From contig CAJAXK010000120.1 in the NCBI GenBank assembly GCA_903946925.1, forward strand, positions 1-53,338: a stretch of DNA of 53,338 nt, given 5' to 3'. The position numbers and the translations under genes are program-made. This document shows, piece by piece, positions 45,452 through 53,338 of the stretch (positions are counted from its first letter, which is position 1; each line of letters starts with the position of its first letter). The notes below the pieces were generated by a model. It did no database searches and was not told the origin of the DNA. It saw only the letters and a list, made by a program, of their open reading frames with translations. Source of the stretch: an uncultured Bacteroidales bacterium. Its GTDB lineage: Bacteria > Bacteroidota > Bacteroidia > Bacteroidales > UBA4417.

Positions 45452-46498
45452 TTAGACTTTAAATTTACCCCAGCGGATAACATTGGCTCCCCAGGCATAA
45501 CCGATACCAGCGGCAATCATGGAAATGATGCTTCCTTCCGAAATTTTTCCGGTTTGTTGAGCCAAATGCAAGGAAAGTATCTGGTCAATCTGCCCTAAAT
45601 GCCCATAGTTTTCGAGGTAAATGGTTTGTTCGGGTTTCAATCCCAATTCAGCAACCAGACCAAAGTACATAGAGCGTTTAAAATGCAGGGCTGCCAGAAA
45701 ATCCAGTTCCTGCTTGTTAACGCCCGATTTAGCAAAAGCAGTATCAATACAAGTCATCCAATTTTTCATCGAAACTTCATTCAGGCGGTCTTTCATGTGT
45801 TTTTCGTCAAATACCCTTAGCGACTGGTAAGCCTTTGTAAGGTTATCGCATGTGATTGGTTTTTCGGTACCGCCAAATTCAACACCTGCATCGCGGGCCA
45901 TGGTTCCGTCGGTAATAATGTGGGTTCCAAGCAAAGCGTTCCGGCCCAGGTTCTTTTTCAATAAAATTGCGCCTGCTCCAGCCGCAAGGTTGAACATAAA
46001 AGAAACGGAACTGTCGGTATAATCGAGAAAATCGCTGTTGCGGTAACCACCGGCTATAAGCACAGTGTTTATTTCAGGATCGGCGAACATCATGTCTTTT
46101 GCAATTTTCAAAGCAGCTACCGAAGTACAGCAACGCTGCTGAACATCCAATGCCCATGCGTTTGTTGCCCCAATGCGTTCCTGTATATAAATCCCGGTTG
46201 TGGTAAGCGGATATTCCTTCCACTCTTCACCAATTGAAATGATAAGGTCAATTTCTTCTGCTGAAGTATGGGTGTTTTTCAAACAATCAATGGCAGCTAG
46301 AGCACCCATTTCCTGTGTTCCGTCGCCAGGGCCGGGAATGGATTTTTCGACTATTCCCAGTTTTTGAACAATGGCTTCTTCGCTCCATTGGTTGTTGGTG
46401 GCCAATGATAGTTGTGCGGCAGTCATTCGGGAAGTTGGGATATAAATGCCTGTCCCGACAATGCCAACGTGAAAATTTTGATCAATGGATTTTTGCAT
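45452..46498 (-). CDS. KAS III (FabH)-like condensing enzyme, copy A
   Basis: A 348-residue thiolase-fold protein from the ATG at 46498 (MQKSIDQNF); the open frame to 46582 overlaps the upstream gene and is not used. Aligned by eye with FabH, the nucleophile is Cys123 in LDVQQRCCTS, and the HQAN histidine is His272 in ALHFKRS. The asparagine of the HGN motif is replaced by His300 (NYGHLGQ). This Cys-His-His arrangement differs from fatty-acid KAS III. It follows copy B by 13 bases, so the two may form a complex. The substrate is unknown; the surrounding genes act on CoA esters. Confidence 0.75.
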   Translation of the reverse strand: MQKSIDQNFHVGIVGTGIYIPTSRMTAAQLSLATNNQWSEEAIVQKLGIVEKSIPGPGDGTQEMGALAAIDCLKNTHTSAEEIDLIISIGEEWKEYPLTTTGIYIQERIGATNAWALDVQQRCCTSVAALKIAKDMMFADPEINTVLIAGGYRNSDFLDYTDSSVSFMFNLAAGAGAILLKKNLGRNALLGTHIITDGTMARDAGVEFGGTEKPITCDNLTKAYQSLRVFDEKHMKDRLNEVSMKNWMTCIDTAFAKSGVNKQELDFLAALHFKRSMYFGLVAELGLKPEQTIYLENYGHLGQIDQILSLHLAQQTGKISEGSIISMIAAGIGYAWGANVIRWGKFKV

Positions 46499-46511
46499 AA
46501 AAACTTTTCCG

Positions 46512-47519
46512 TTAATAAATAAACAGATTGCTCCCAACGGCAAGCCCTGCGCCCGAAGCGATAAAAAGCACCCGGTCGCCACGTTTTATATGGCCTTCGG
46601 CAACAGCATGATGGAATGCCATGGGTACACATCCCGAACCGGTGTAGCCATATTTGTCCATTACAGTTGTTGTTTTTGACATTGGAACACCCAAAATTTC
46701 CATCACATCTGTAATAGCCGAACGGTTGATCTGGGTAAAAATAAAATGGTTTACTTCGCTTATATTAAGCCCATATTTATCTAAAAGCTTTTCAATAACT
46801 TTCGGCCAAAGCTTTACATTACGGTCACCAGGCATGGGTTGTAAACTCAACAAACCTTGTTGGTTTTTTTCGAGGACTTCGGTTGTAACCGGCATTTTTG
46901 TGCCTCCGGCATATACCCCAATAAAATCGAATTGGGTGCCGTCAGTTAGCATTTGGCTTCCGATATACCCTGAATTTTCACTATCGGATCTTCCGATGAC
47001 CACAGCACCAGCACCATCAGCAAATATGGAATATCCAAAGGCATCGTCTTTACGCAAATAAGCGGGCATATTATAAACCCCGATTGCAACAGCATATTTG
47101 ATGGAAAAATCCGTTGCCATCGTCTTTACCGCAGTATCGAAAGCAATGGTAAAGCTTGCACACGAAGCATTCACATCAAAAGTGGAAGCCCAGTTTTCGC
47201 CTTTCTGGATACGGCCCTGGACAATTATGGAGGTTGCGGGCGAAATATATTCGGGAGTATCGGTGCCAACAATAAAAAGACCAATTTCTTCTGCCGAAAT
47301 GCCGGCATTTGCAATGGCGTTGAGGGCAGCATTTGTGGCAAAATCGGCTGTAGTTTCCGCAATTCCACGCAAGTGTGCAATATGACGGCAGAAAACGCCA
47401 AGCTTGCCTTCGAGTTTTTCGGAATTGAATTCAAGCCCGGTAAGTTTTTTTAATTCCGAATTCGAAATCCTTTTGCCTGGGGCATACAAACCGGTACCGA
47501 TTATTTTAACAGGAAGCAT
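46512..47519 (-). CDS. KAS III (FabH)-like protein, copy B, with altered active site
   Basis: A 335-residue thiolase-fold protein. The nucleophile is kept (Cys120, FDVNASCASF), and the tail SGAGLAVGSNLFIY is FabH-like. The catalytic histidine position (FabH PHQAN) reads FTQIN, giving Thr262, and the HGN motif reads YGY, giving Tyr292. Both partners of the cysteine are therefore changed. It may be a non-condensing acyltransferase, or the second half of a heterodimer with copy A, as in PqsB/PqsC. The start MLPVKIIGTGLYAPG is the normal KAS III start. Confidence 0.75.
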   Translation of the reverse strand: MLPVKIIGTGLYAPGKRISNSELKKLTGLEFNSEKLEGKLGVFCRHIAHLRGIAETTADFATNAALNAIANAGISAEEIGLFIVGTDTPEYISPATSIIVQGRIQKGENWASTFDVNASCASFTIAFDTAVKTMATDFSIKYAVAIGVYNMPAYLRKDDAFGYSIFADGAGAVVIGRSDSENSGYIGSQMLTDGTQFDFIGVYAGGTKMPVTTEVLEKNQQGLLSLQPMPGDRNVKLWPKVIEKLLDKYGLNISEVNHFIFTQINRSAITDVMEILGVPMSKTTTVMDKYGYTGSGCVPMAFHHAVAEGHIKRGDRVLFIASGAGLAVGSNLFIY

Positions 47520-47539
47520 TTTTATGGATTATAGTTTTG

Positions 47540-47828
47540 TGCTGAAAGATTTTGTTCAAGGTTCAAAAGTTCAAGGTTCAATTGCTTCGCGTTCAAGGGT
47601 TCAATGCTTCGCGTTCAATGCTTCGCGTTTAAAGGTTCAAAAGTTCAATGCTTCGCGTTCAAAGTACAAGGTTAAAAAGTGCTAAAATGGTTCTTTGCCA
47701 AAATCTTCACATCCCCAAATTTCCACATCCCCAAATTTCCACATCCCCAAATTATCGCATTACCACATTATCGCATTATCGCATTATCGCATTATCGCAT
47801 TATCACATTATCGCATTTTCAAATTAAC
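47540..47828. repeat. GTTCAA/GCTTCGC words followed by ATCCCCAAATT and CGCATTATCG words
   Basis: Three adjoining word families fill the gap. About 47545-47665: AAGGTTCAA and AATGCTTCGCGTTC (family of the sucA-sucB spacer). About 47700-47756: TTCCACATCCCCAAA. About 47757-47826: CGCATTATCG, the reverse of 16450-16534. Open frames here are translated repeat. Confidence 0.8.
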
Positions 47829-49139
47829 CTACCAATACCCCAATTCCTCCGCCTTAGCTTTAAGTTCTTCCCTGAAATCGGGATGCGCAATCGAAATCAA
47901 AAAATGGGTACGTTCCCTTACGGTTCGGCCAGTTAGCCTGACACTGCCCCATTCGGTAACCACATAATCGGTGTGGCTGCGGTGAAGGGTAACAGCACTA
48001 CCAATGGGTAAAACGGGGACTATTGTCGAAATTTTGCCACGCTGTGCTGTTGAACGACAAGCGATGATTGATTTCCCTAAACCATCAGTTCCTTCAACTG
48101 CTCCCGAAGCTGTATCTGTTTGACCGCCAGTGCCCGAATATTGCTCAACACCAATGGATTCGCTTGAAACCTGTCCTGTGAAATCAATCATAATACATGT
48201 GTTTATCGAAACCATTTGGCTGTTTTGTTTCATAACACAAGGGTCGTTCACATATTTGCCGCGCAGGAATTCTACCGCAGGATTGTTGTTGAGCCATTTG
48301 TAAAGTTTCTCGCTGCCCATGGCAAATGTGCAGATGAATTTATCCTTATGGATTGATTTTTTCTTGTTCGTAATAACGCCTAACTCATAAAGTTCCATCA
48401 TGCTGTCAACCATCATTTCGGTATGCACGCCAAGGTCTTTTTTTTTGTGCAACGACATAGCTGCCGCGTTAGGGATTTCACCAATCCCTAATTGAATGGT
48501 TGAACCATCTTCGACCAGATCGGCAATATGTTGGCCAATTCGGATTGCAATTTCGTCGGGTTGAGGTTCGGGGAGCGTTGGAGGCATTTGCGAAAACTCT
48601 ACAAACCAACTCACTTCGCTAACATGAACATGGGTGTCGCCCTGTGTGCGCGGTAGCTGTTCGTTCACTTCGAGGATTACAATTTCGGCTGCTTCGATAA
48701 TGTCTTTTTCATAGGTTATGCCTAAGGAAAGTGAGACAAATCCTTTTTCGTCGGGTGGGGTACAGGTGCCAAAAAACAAATGTGGTCGGCGGACTTTCAA
48801 CCTATCGGTAGCTGCACGGTGAAGCATATTTGGAACATAAGTAACGGTTCCGGTTTTTGCTTTCAGTGCAGCCCTGGAACCGGGTGCGTGAAACCAGCTA
48901 CAAAGCTCGAAATGCCCTTTCATTTCAGGCAACATGTAGAAATCGTAAGGCTTCAGCGTAAGCACCGAAAACACTTTTACATCAGTAACCTTTTCCTTGG
49001 CCAAATGGAATTTCGACATGCAACCTTGTGGTTCCGAGGCACATTGGGCCACAATAATATCGGTATCGCTTTTAATGAAACCTACAGCTTCTTCGATGCT
49101 TATCAGCTTTTCTTTGTAAATGATTTCGTCCTTTGTCAT
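47829..49139 (-). CDS. Acetyl-CoA hydrolase/transferase family CoA-transferase (4-hydroxybutyrate or butyrate type)
   Basis: A 436-residue two-domain CoA-transferase. The N-terminal domain starts with a helix (ISIEEAVGFIKSDTDIIVAQ) and carries the FFGTCTPPDEKGFVSLSLG strand. The C-terminal domain has GVEQYSGTGGQTDTASG, IIACRSTAQRGKISTIVP and DYVVTEWGSVRLTGRTVRER, as in the AcetylCoA_hyd_C family. It probably moves CoA between acetyl-CoA or succinyl-CoA and a short acid. The symporter next to it (8 bases apart) suggests that the acid is imported. Confidence 0.85.
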   Translation of the reverse strand: MTKDEIIYKEKLISIEEAVGFIKSDTDIIVAQCASEPQGCMSKFHLAKEKVTDVKVFSVLTLKPYDFYMLPEMKGHFELCSWFHAPGSRAALKAKTGTVTYVPNMLHRAATDRLKVRRPHLFFGTCTPPDEKGFVSLSLGITYEKDIIEAAEIVILEVNEQLPRTQGDTHVHVSEVSWFVEFSQMPPTLPEPQPDEIAIRIGQHIADLVEDGSTIQLGIGEIPNAAAMSLHKKKDLGVHTEMMVDSMMELYELGVITNKKKSIHKDKFICTFAMGSEKLYKWLNNNPAVEFLRGKYVNDPCVMKQNSQMVSINTCIMIDFTGQVSSESIGVEQYSGTGGQTDTASGAVEGTDGLGKSIIACRSTAQRGKISTIVPVLPIGSAVTLHRSHTDYVVTEWGSVRLTGRTVRERTHFLISIAHPDFREELKAKAEELGYW

Positions 49140-49147
49140 GGCTGTTA

Positions 49148-50716
49148 TTAGTTTGATGACGAATTTTCGATTTGGGAATTGGAACTTTTAGTTGAATAAT
49201 GTGCTGCCAAACCTACTGCCACCGAAACAAGGATTGCACAAGCTGCCGCAATGGCTGGGTTTTGTACTTTTCCGGCAAAATACCTGTCGAAAAAGCCCAA
49301 ACTTATGCCTACAGTTTTTATCAGCCAAGGGAAAAGGTAATATACCGTGAAATAAACTACCAATGCGGTAAGCGAACCTGTAAGGGCTGTTTTCCTTGAT
49401 GCTGTTTTTAGGAAAATGCCGAAAACAATGGGAACAAAGGCGATTGAGAAAAATGAATACACTCCATTTTGTGCAAAAATTGCCACACTCAGGTTTGGGT
49501 GAATCAATTGTGAGCGTGCCGCCAGAAAAGATGCAACTGCCATTCCCACAATAACCAAACGATTGATTAGTATGTATTTACGTTCGTTTGTGATTTGTTT
49601 CCCGAACAATGCTTTTATGATGTCGGATGTTATTGTGGTGCTAAGGCTTTGTATCAGACCTTCGATGGTTGACAAGCCTGCACTTACCAAACCAAGGACA
49701 ATAATCAAACCAATGGAAATAGCGACCCAACCTTGTGAAAACACTTTTACCACATAAGCAGGTATAATGCCGTCAATGCCAAGTGGTTTGCCACTTGAAG
49801 TAAGGTCGGGGAAAGTAAGTCGGGCGTATAACCCAACAAATACAACCGAATAAAATAAAGCCTGTATTATTACTGCCGAAACAAGATAACGGTTCACGTC
49901 GCTTTCCTTTTTGAGCAGCAAGGATTTGGTGATGATATGGGGTTGACATACAACAGCAACGCCCACAACCATTTGGGCAACAATAATTTCGAACAAATCG
50001 CGGAACAACGGGCTACCCGGATTGGTTGGTTTTACAAGTTCAGGGCTGATGGCAGCAAGTTTATCGAAAAAAGAAAACAACCCATCTTTCAAATACGGAT
50101 AGCCAGAAGAAATGAGTAAAATAGCAACTATCACCATTATAATCGCTTGCAACGTATTGGTATAAACCATGGAATTTGCCCCACCAAACATCATATATCC
50201 AAACACAAAAACTACTACAAAGAACAGCATCCACATTTCGCTGATATTCAATGCCTGGCTTAAAACTTTTGTTATTGCAACAAGTATTAATACAATAAAT
50301 GTGAGCAGTAAGACCGATAAGAATGCAATAAACAGTGCATACCCTTTGCTATTATAGCGTGTGCCAATCCAACTTGCCAATGTTAAGGCTTTTACATTTG
50401 AACCATGCCGCCTAAAACTTTTAGTAAGAACAATCAACGAGACCAAAGATGCAATTGGAAATACTATGCCAAACGAAAGCACACCACTCAATCCGTAAGC
50501 TGCAATCAGTCCGGGATTTATGACAAAAGTTGCGGCACTTGTCATGGCGGCTGCAAGCGAAAGGCCGACAAACATCGGGGAAAAATTGAAATTCCCAACG
50601 GCGTAATCGCTGATGTTTTTAGTGCGCATTGCTCCTCGGATCACAAAAAACAGGATAACCGCAGCATAAATTGCAATAAGTATCCATCCGCCGATAACTT
50701 GTTCTGTTGATGCCAT
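49148..50716 (-). CDS. Sodium:solute symporter (SSF family)
   Basis: A 522-residue inner-membrane protein with about 13 helices. Family features are the first helix with IRGAMRTKNISDYAVG (the usual SSF charged loop), AAAMTSAATFVINPGLIAAYG, LASWIGTRYNSKGY and GLVSAGLSTIEGLIQSLSTTITSDI, which holds the sodium-site helix. Substrates of the family include acetate, other monocarboxylates, proline and sugars; the CoA-transferase next door makes a monocarboxylate likely. It is separated from the reductase gene by 284 bases of repeat. Confidence 0.9.
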   Translation of the reverse strand: MASTEQVIGGWILIAIYAAVILFFVIRGAMRTKNISDYAVGNFNFSPMFVGLSLAAAMTSAATFVINPGLIAAYGLSGVLSFGIVFPIASLVSLIVLTKSFRRHGSNVKALTLASWIGTRYNSKGYALFIAFLSVLLLTFIVLILVAITKVLSQALNISEMWMLFFVVVFVFGYMMFGGANSMVYTNTLQAIIMVIVAILLISSGYPYLKDGLFSFFDKLAAISPELVKPTNPGSPLFRDLFEIIVAQMVVGVAVVCQPHIITKSLLLKKESDVNRYLVSAVIIQALFYSVVFVGLYARLTFPDLTSSGKPLGIDGIIPAYVVKVFSQGWVAISIGLIIVLGLVSAGLSTIEGLIQSLSTTITSDIIKALFGKQITNERKYILINRLVIVGMAVASFLAARSQLIHPNLSVAIFAQNGVYSFFSIAFVPIVFGIFLKTASRKTALTGSLTALVVYFTVYYLFPWLIKTVGISLGFFDRYFAGKVQNPAIAAACAILVSVAVGLAAHYSTKSSNSQIENSSSN

Positions 50717-50754
50717 TTTGTATGGGTGTAGGGTGTTAGTTTGGTTTAGGTTTA

Positions 50755-51000
50755 AATTGGGCGATTTTTATGGAGATTTGGATACCAGGTACAATTTTCC
50801 GGGAGTTTTGTTCCGGGTTCCGGGTGCCAGGTTTCAGAGCCTAAATGGGAAGTTTGTTCCGGGTTCCGGGTTCCAAAGCCTAAATGGGTATTTTGTTCCG
50901 GGTTCCAAGTGCCAGGTGCCATAGTCCAAAAATAGCGAGTTGGTTGTACTTGATCCAAAGTTGGTGGGCACTTGGCACCCACCACCCATCTCTTCCAACC
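50755..51000. repeat. GGTTCCGGGTTCC word repeats
   Basis: The gap between the symporter and the reductase repeats GTTCCGGGTTCC, GGTGCCAGGT, CCAAGTGCCAGGTGCC and AGCCTAAATGGG-like units, ending with GGCACTTGGCACCCACC. The GTTCCGGG words recur at 51800-51835. No gene is present. Confidence 0.75.
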
Positions 51001-51744
51001 TTAAATCGTTATCCCACCATCCACGCTCAGTGTTGCCCCATTTATATAGGCAGCTTCGTCGCTTGCAAGGAATAGATAGGCAGATGCTATTTCTTCAGGA
51101 ATCCCAAGCCTTCCGAGCGGGATTTTTTCTTCCATTGCCTTAAGTACATTTTCGGGCATTTTTTTAACCATTTCGGTTGCTATAAATCCGGGCGCTACAG
51201 CATTAACGGTTATGCCTTTACGCCCCAATTCGCGGGCAAGGGTTTTTGTTAGGCCAATTACCCCGGCTTTTGTGGCAACATAATTCGACTGTCCAAAATT
51301 ACCATATAATGCAACCACTGACGAAGTATTTATTATACGACCATAGCCTTTTTCTACCATTACGGCACTGATGCATTTAGCGCAATTAAACACACCGGTA
51401 AGGTTAACATCAATTACTTGCTGCCACATTTCGGGTGTCATTTTTTTAATGGAGGCATCGCGGGTAATTCCTGCATTGTTGATCAAAATATCAATACGTC
51501 CGAATGTTTCGGTAGCTGATTTAGTGGCAGCATCCACTTCACTGTATGAAGCGGTGTTGACTTTGGAGAAAGTGACTTTTCCACCTACTGCTTCAATTTC
51601 AGAAACTGTTTGAAGAGCTTTCTCCTCGTTCATATCCCAAATTATCACTGTGGCTCCTACGGAACTAAATTTGATGGCTGCGGCACGCCCAAGCCCATCG
51701 GCTCCGCCAGTGATTACGGCAATTTTATTTTCAAGACGATTCAT
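51001..51744 (-). CDS. Short-chain 3-oxoacyl reductase (FabG/PhaB-like)
   Basis: A 247-residue classical SDR from the ATG at 51744 (MNRLENKIAVITGG). The open frame continues to 51846 but translates repeat (NQYTNNQYTNNQY). The cofactor motif is TGGADGLGR, then NNAGITRD; the active site has Ser in NTSSVVA and the YVATK pair; PGFIATEM follows. Next to a thiolase it most likely interconverts acetoacetyl-CoA and 3-hydroxybutyryl-CoA (PhaB-like), though an acyl-carrier role cannot be excluded. Confidence 0.88.
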   Translation of the reverse strand: MNRLENKIAVITGGADGLGRAAAIKFSSVGATVIIWDMNEEKALQTVSEIEAVGGKVTFSKVNTASYSEVDAATKSATETFGRIDILINNAGITRDASIKKMTPEMWQQVIDVNLTGVFNCAKCISAVMVEKGYGRIINTSSVVALYGNFGQSNYVATKAGVIGLTKTLARELGRKGITVNAVAPGFIATEMVKKMPENVLKAMEEKIPLGRLGIPEEIASAYLFLASDEAAYINGATLSVDGGITI

Positions 51745-51747
51745 TTG

Positions 51748-51860
51748 TTGGTGTATTAGATATTGGTTATTGGTGTATTGGTTATTGGTGTATTGGTTAA
51801 TGGTGCCGGGTTCCAAGTTCCGGGTTCCAGGTGCCACATTCGACATCGCACATCCGATAT
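51748..51860. repeat. TATTGGTTATTGGTG, GTTCCGGG and CACATCCG word repeats
   Basis: Three word families in 110 bases: GTATTGGTTATTG (51751-51798), GGTTCCAAGTTCCGGG (about 51800-51835, as at 50790) and CACATTCGACATCGCACATCCG (the CATCC family). The tract runs up to the thiolase stop codon. Confidence 0.75.
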
Positions 51861-53045
51861 TTATTTTATATTTTCAATAATTATGGCAGTACCCTGTCCT
51901 CCGCCAATGCAAAGTGTTGCAAGCCCTTTGCTGGCATCGCGGCGTTTCATTTCGTATATCAGGGTGGTAAGAATCCTTGCGCCGGACGCACCAATCGGAT
52001 GCCCGAGGGCGATTGCACCGCCATTTACGTTTACTTTTTTTGGATCCAGTTTCAGGTCGCGGGCCACAGCTATGGATTGAGCGGCGAATGCTTCATTGGC
52101 TTCAACCAAATCAATATCATCAATTGTCAAACCGGCTTTTTTTAATGCTGCAAGTGTTGCCGGTACCGGGCCATAACCCATAATTGCTGGGTCCAAAGCG
52201 GCGTTGCCATACGATACTATCCGCGCAAGTGGTTTTATTCCAAGCTGTTTGGCTTTTTCGCCCGACATGATTATCAACATACAAGCCCCATCATTAATTC
52301 CGGATGCATTACCAGCGGTAACAGTGCCATCCTTTTTAAAAGCGGGTTTCAGTGCTGAGAGTTTTTCAAGTTTTAAACCATGTTTTGGGAACTCATCGGT
52401 ATCGAATACTATAGGGTCGCCTTTGCGTTGCGGGATGCTGACGGGCACAATTTCATCGGCAAAACGACCAGTTGTTTGTGCAATTTCTGCTTTTCGTTGG
52501 CTTTCGAGAGCAAACATATCCTGCTCTTCGCGGCTGATTTTCCATTGTTCTGCTATGTTTTCGGCCGTTATTCCCATGTGGTAATTGTTGAAGGAATCGG
52601 TCAAACCATCCAAAATCATACTGTCCATCACCTGCCCATGACCCATCCTGAAACCATTGCGGCCTTGAGGAATAAGATAAGGTGCATTCGACATGCTTTC
52701 TGTGCCACCGGCAAGCACCACATCAGCATCACCAAGCATTATAAATTGCGCAGCCATTGAAACGGCCCTTAAACCCGAACCACAAAGTTTGTTGATGGTC
52801 ATGGCTGGCGAAGTATCGGGAATACCCGCCTTAATAGCGATTTGCCTTGCCAAATTTTGCCCTAAGCCAGCAGAAAGAATATTGCCAATTATAGTTTCGG
52901 AAATTTCGCTGGCATCGATTCCTGCCCGTTTTATGGCCTCTTTTGCTGCTATTACGCCTATTTCAGTAGCTGAAAGCCCGGACAACGAACCTCCGAAATT
53001 TCCGATTGCAGTGCGTACTGCCGATGCTATAACTATTTCTTTCAT
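51861..53045 (-). CDS. Acetyl-CoA C-acetyltransferase (thiolase)
   Basis: A 394-residue type II thiolase. The nucleophilic Cys is in [11 protein letters not shown], the histidine in [20 protein letters not shown] and the second Cys in [11 protein letters not shown], so the triad is complete. Length equals biosynthetic/AtoB-type thiolases. It condenses two acetyl-CoA to acetoacetyl-CoA or does the reverse. It is the first gene of the minus-strand run towards 45452. The 293 bases up to the right window edge are AT-rich with no gene or clear promoter box. Confidence 0.93.
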   Translation of the reverse strand: MKEIVIASAVRTAIGNFGGSLSGLSATEIGVIAAKEAIKRAGIDASEISETIIGNILSAGLGQNLARQIAIKAGIPDTSPAMTINKLCGSGLRAVSMAAQFIMLGDADVVLAGGTESMSNAPYLIPQGRNGFRMGHGQVMDSMILDGLTDSFNNYHMGITAENIAEQWKISREEQDMFALESQRKAEIAQTTGRFADEIVPVSIPQRKGDPIVFDTDEFPKHGLKLEKLSALKPAFKKDGTVTAGNASGINDGACMLIIMSGEKAKQLGIKPLARIVSYGNAALDPAIMGYGPVPATLAALKKAGLTIDDIDLVEANEAFAAQSIAVARDLKLDPKKVNVNGGAIALGHPIGASGARILTTLIYEMKRRDASKGLATLCIGGGQGTAIIIENIK

Positions 53046-53338
53046 AAGATTTTGGATTTAATTTGCCACGAAATAACAGTATTCCTAAAGCCCGTGTCCA
53101 ACTACTTTATGATTAATCAAGGTTGACAGATAATAGTTTTTATATTAATAGGAAGTTCTAAATATATGATATACAACAGTATAATGTAATAAATAATCCC
53201 ATAGACCAAACAATTTGCTATTCGCTTAATTTACTGATTCTGTGAATTGAAAGGAATTCGATCCAATTTCTGTGAAGATGGCCTTTAACTGCTAATTCTT
53301 TATTTGAGATTCAATAGGGCTTTAATCAAAACAAAACC
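53046..53338. other. Non-coding right edge
   Basis: AT-rich sequence upstream of the thiolase gene. I found no open frame of interest and no TAnnTTTG match on the minus strand, so the promoter of the acyl-CoA cluster is not identified. Confidence 0.4.

Noticed and set aside
46499-46582. N-terminal extension of KAS III copy A
   Set aside because: It overlaps the end of copy B, and the KAS III fold begins shortly after the Met at 46498.
47757-47826. CGCATTATCG tandem repeat as a possible CRISPR or origin iteron array
   Set aside because: Units follow one another directly with no spacers, and there is no replication initiator gene or DnaA box cluster nearby. It matches the reversed word tract after ileS.
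51745-51846. N-terminal extension of the FabG/PhaB-like reductase
   Set aside because: The extra 34 residues are translated TATTGG repeat, and the classical SDR start is the Met at 51744.

Overview
The window looks like chromosomal DNA of a Bacteroidota bacterium, probably Bacteroidales or a close relative. The signs are -7 promoter boxes of the form TAnnTTTG, a secreted protein with a type IX secretion-like C-terminal domain, the long KMSKR type of IleRS, a DksA/TraR-like protein without zinc cysteines, an atpD-atpC pair detached from the other ATP synthase genes, and a long-loop LspA. A 2-oxoglutarate dehydrogenase pair (sucA, sucB) argues against a strictly fermentative anaerobe. No tRNA, rRNA or CRISPR array was found.

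Layout. 1-2081: the end of one gene and a complete DUF3857-type exported protein. 2154-3117: a RAYT-type transposase gene between two inverted hairpins, bracketed by an imperfect direct repeat of a terminator-like sequence. 3271-6668: polA and mgsA. 6980-11011: a membrane TPR protein of the GT-C type and an acyl-CoA synthetase-like gene. 11094-12491: a radical SAM protein. 13081-22735: ileS, a dksA-like gene, lspA, atpD, atpC, lpxK and a secreted protein. 22883-27404: sucA and sucB. 27717-29678: dnaG.

30228-41391 is the most interesting region. It is a compact co-directional operon with a good promoter at 29952-29981 and a strong terminator at 41507-41540. It encodes a YfhO-type GT-C membrane protein, RfbF, RfbG, RfbH, a flavin reductase, an SDR, a YerE-like thiamine-diphosphate enzyme, a GtrB/CsbB-like polyprenyl-phosphate glycosyltransferase and a GtrA-like flippase. 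Together these could make CDP-yersiniose or a related branched 3,6-dideoxysugar, load it on a lipid carrier, flip it and attach it to an extracytoplasmic acceptor. Inside this operon a MazE/MazF-like toxin-antitoxin module is spliced onto rfbH: the toxin reads in frame into the RfbH domain, giving a 531-residue toxin-RfbH fusion.

41745-53045, all on the minus strand, holds a lipoprotein hydrolase, an outer-membrane barrel protein, a lipoprotein, two divergent KAS III-like enzymes, a CoA-transferase, a sodium:solute symporter, a short-chain reductase and a thiolase. This suggests uptake, CoA activation and interconversion of short keto or hydroxy acids.

Many intergenic gaps are filled with degenerate short-word repeats (CAACATCC-like, GTTCAA/GCTTCGC-like, GCGATAATG-like, GTTCCGGG-like, TCAACCCA-like). 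The same word families recur at distant sites in both orientations, nearly always between co-directional genes. They create spurious ORFs and false N-terminal extensions, which were trimmed here.
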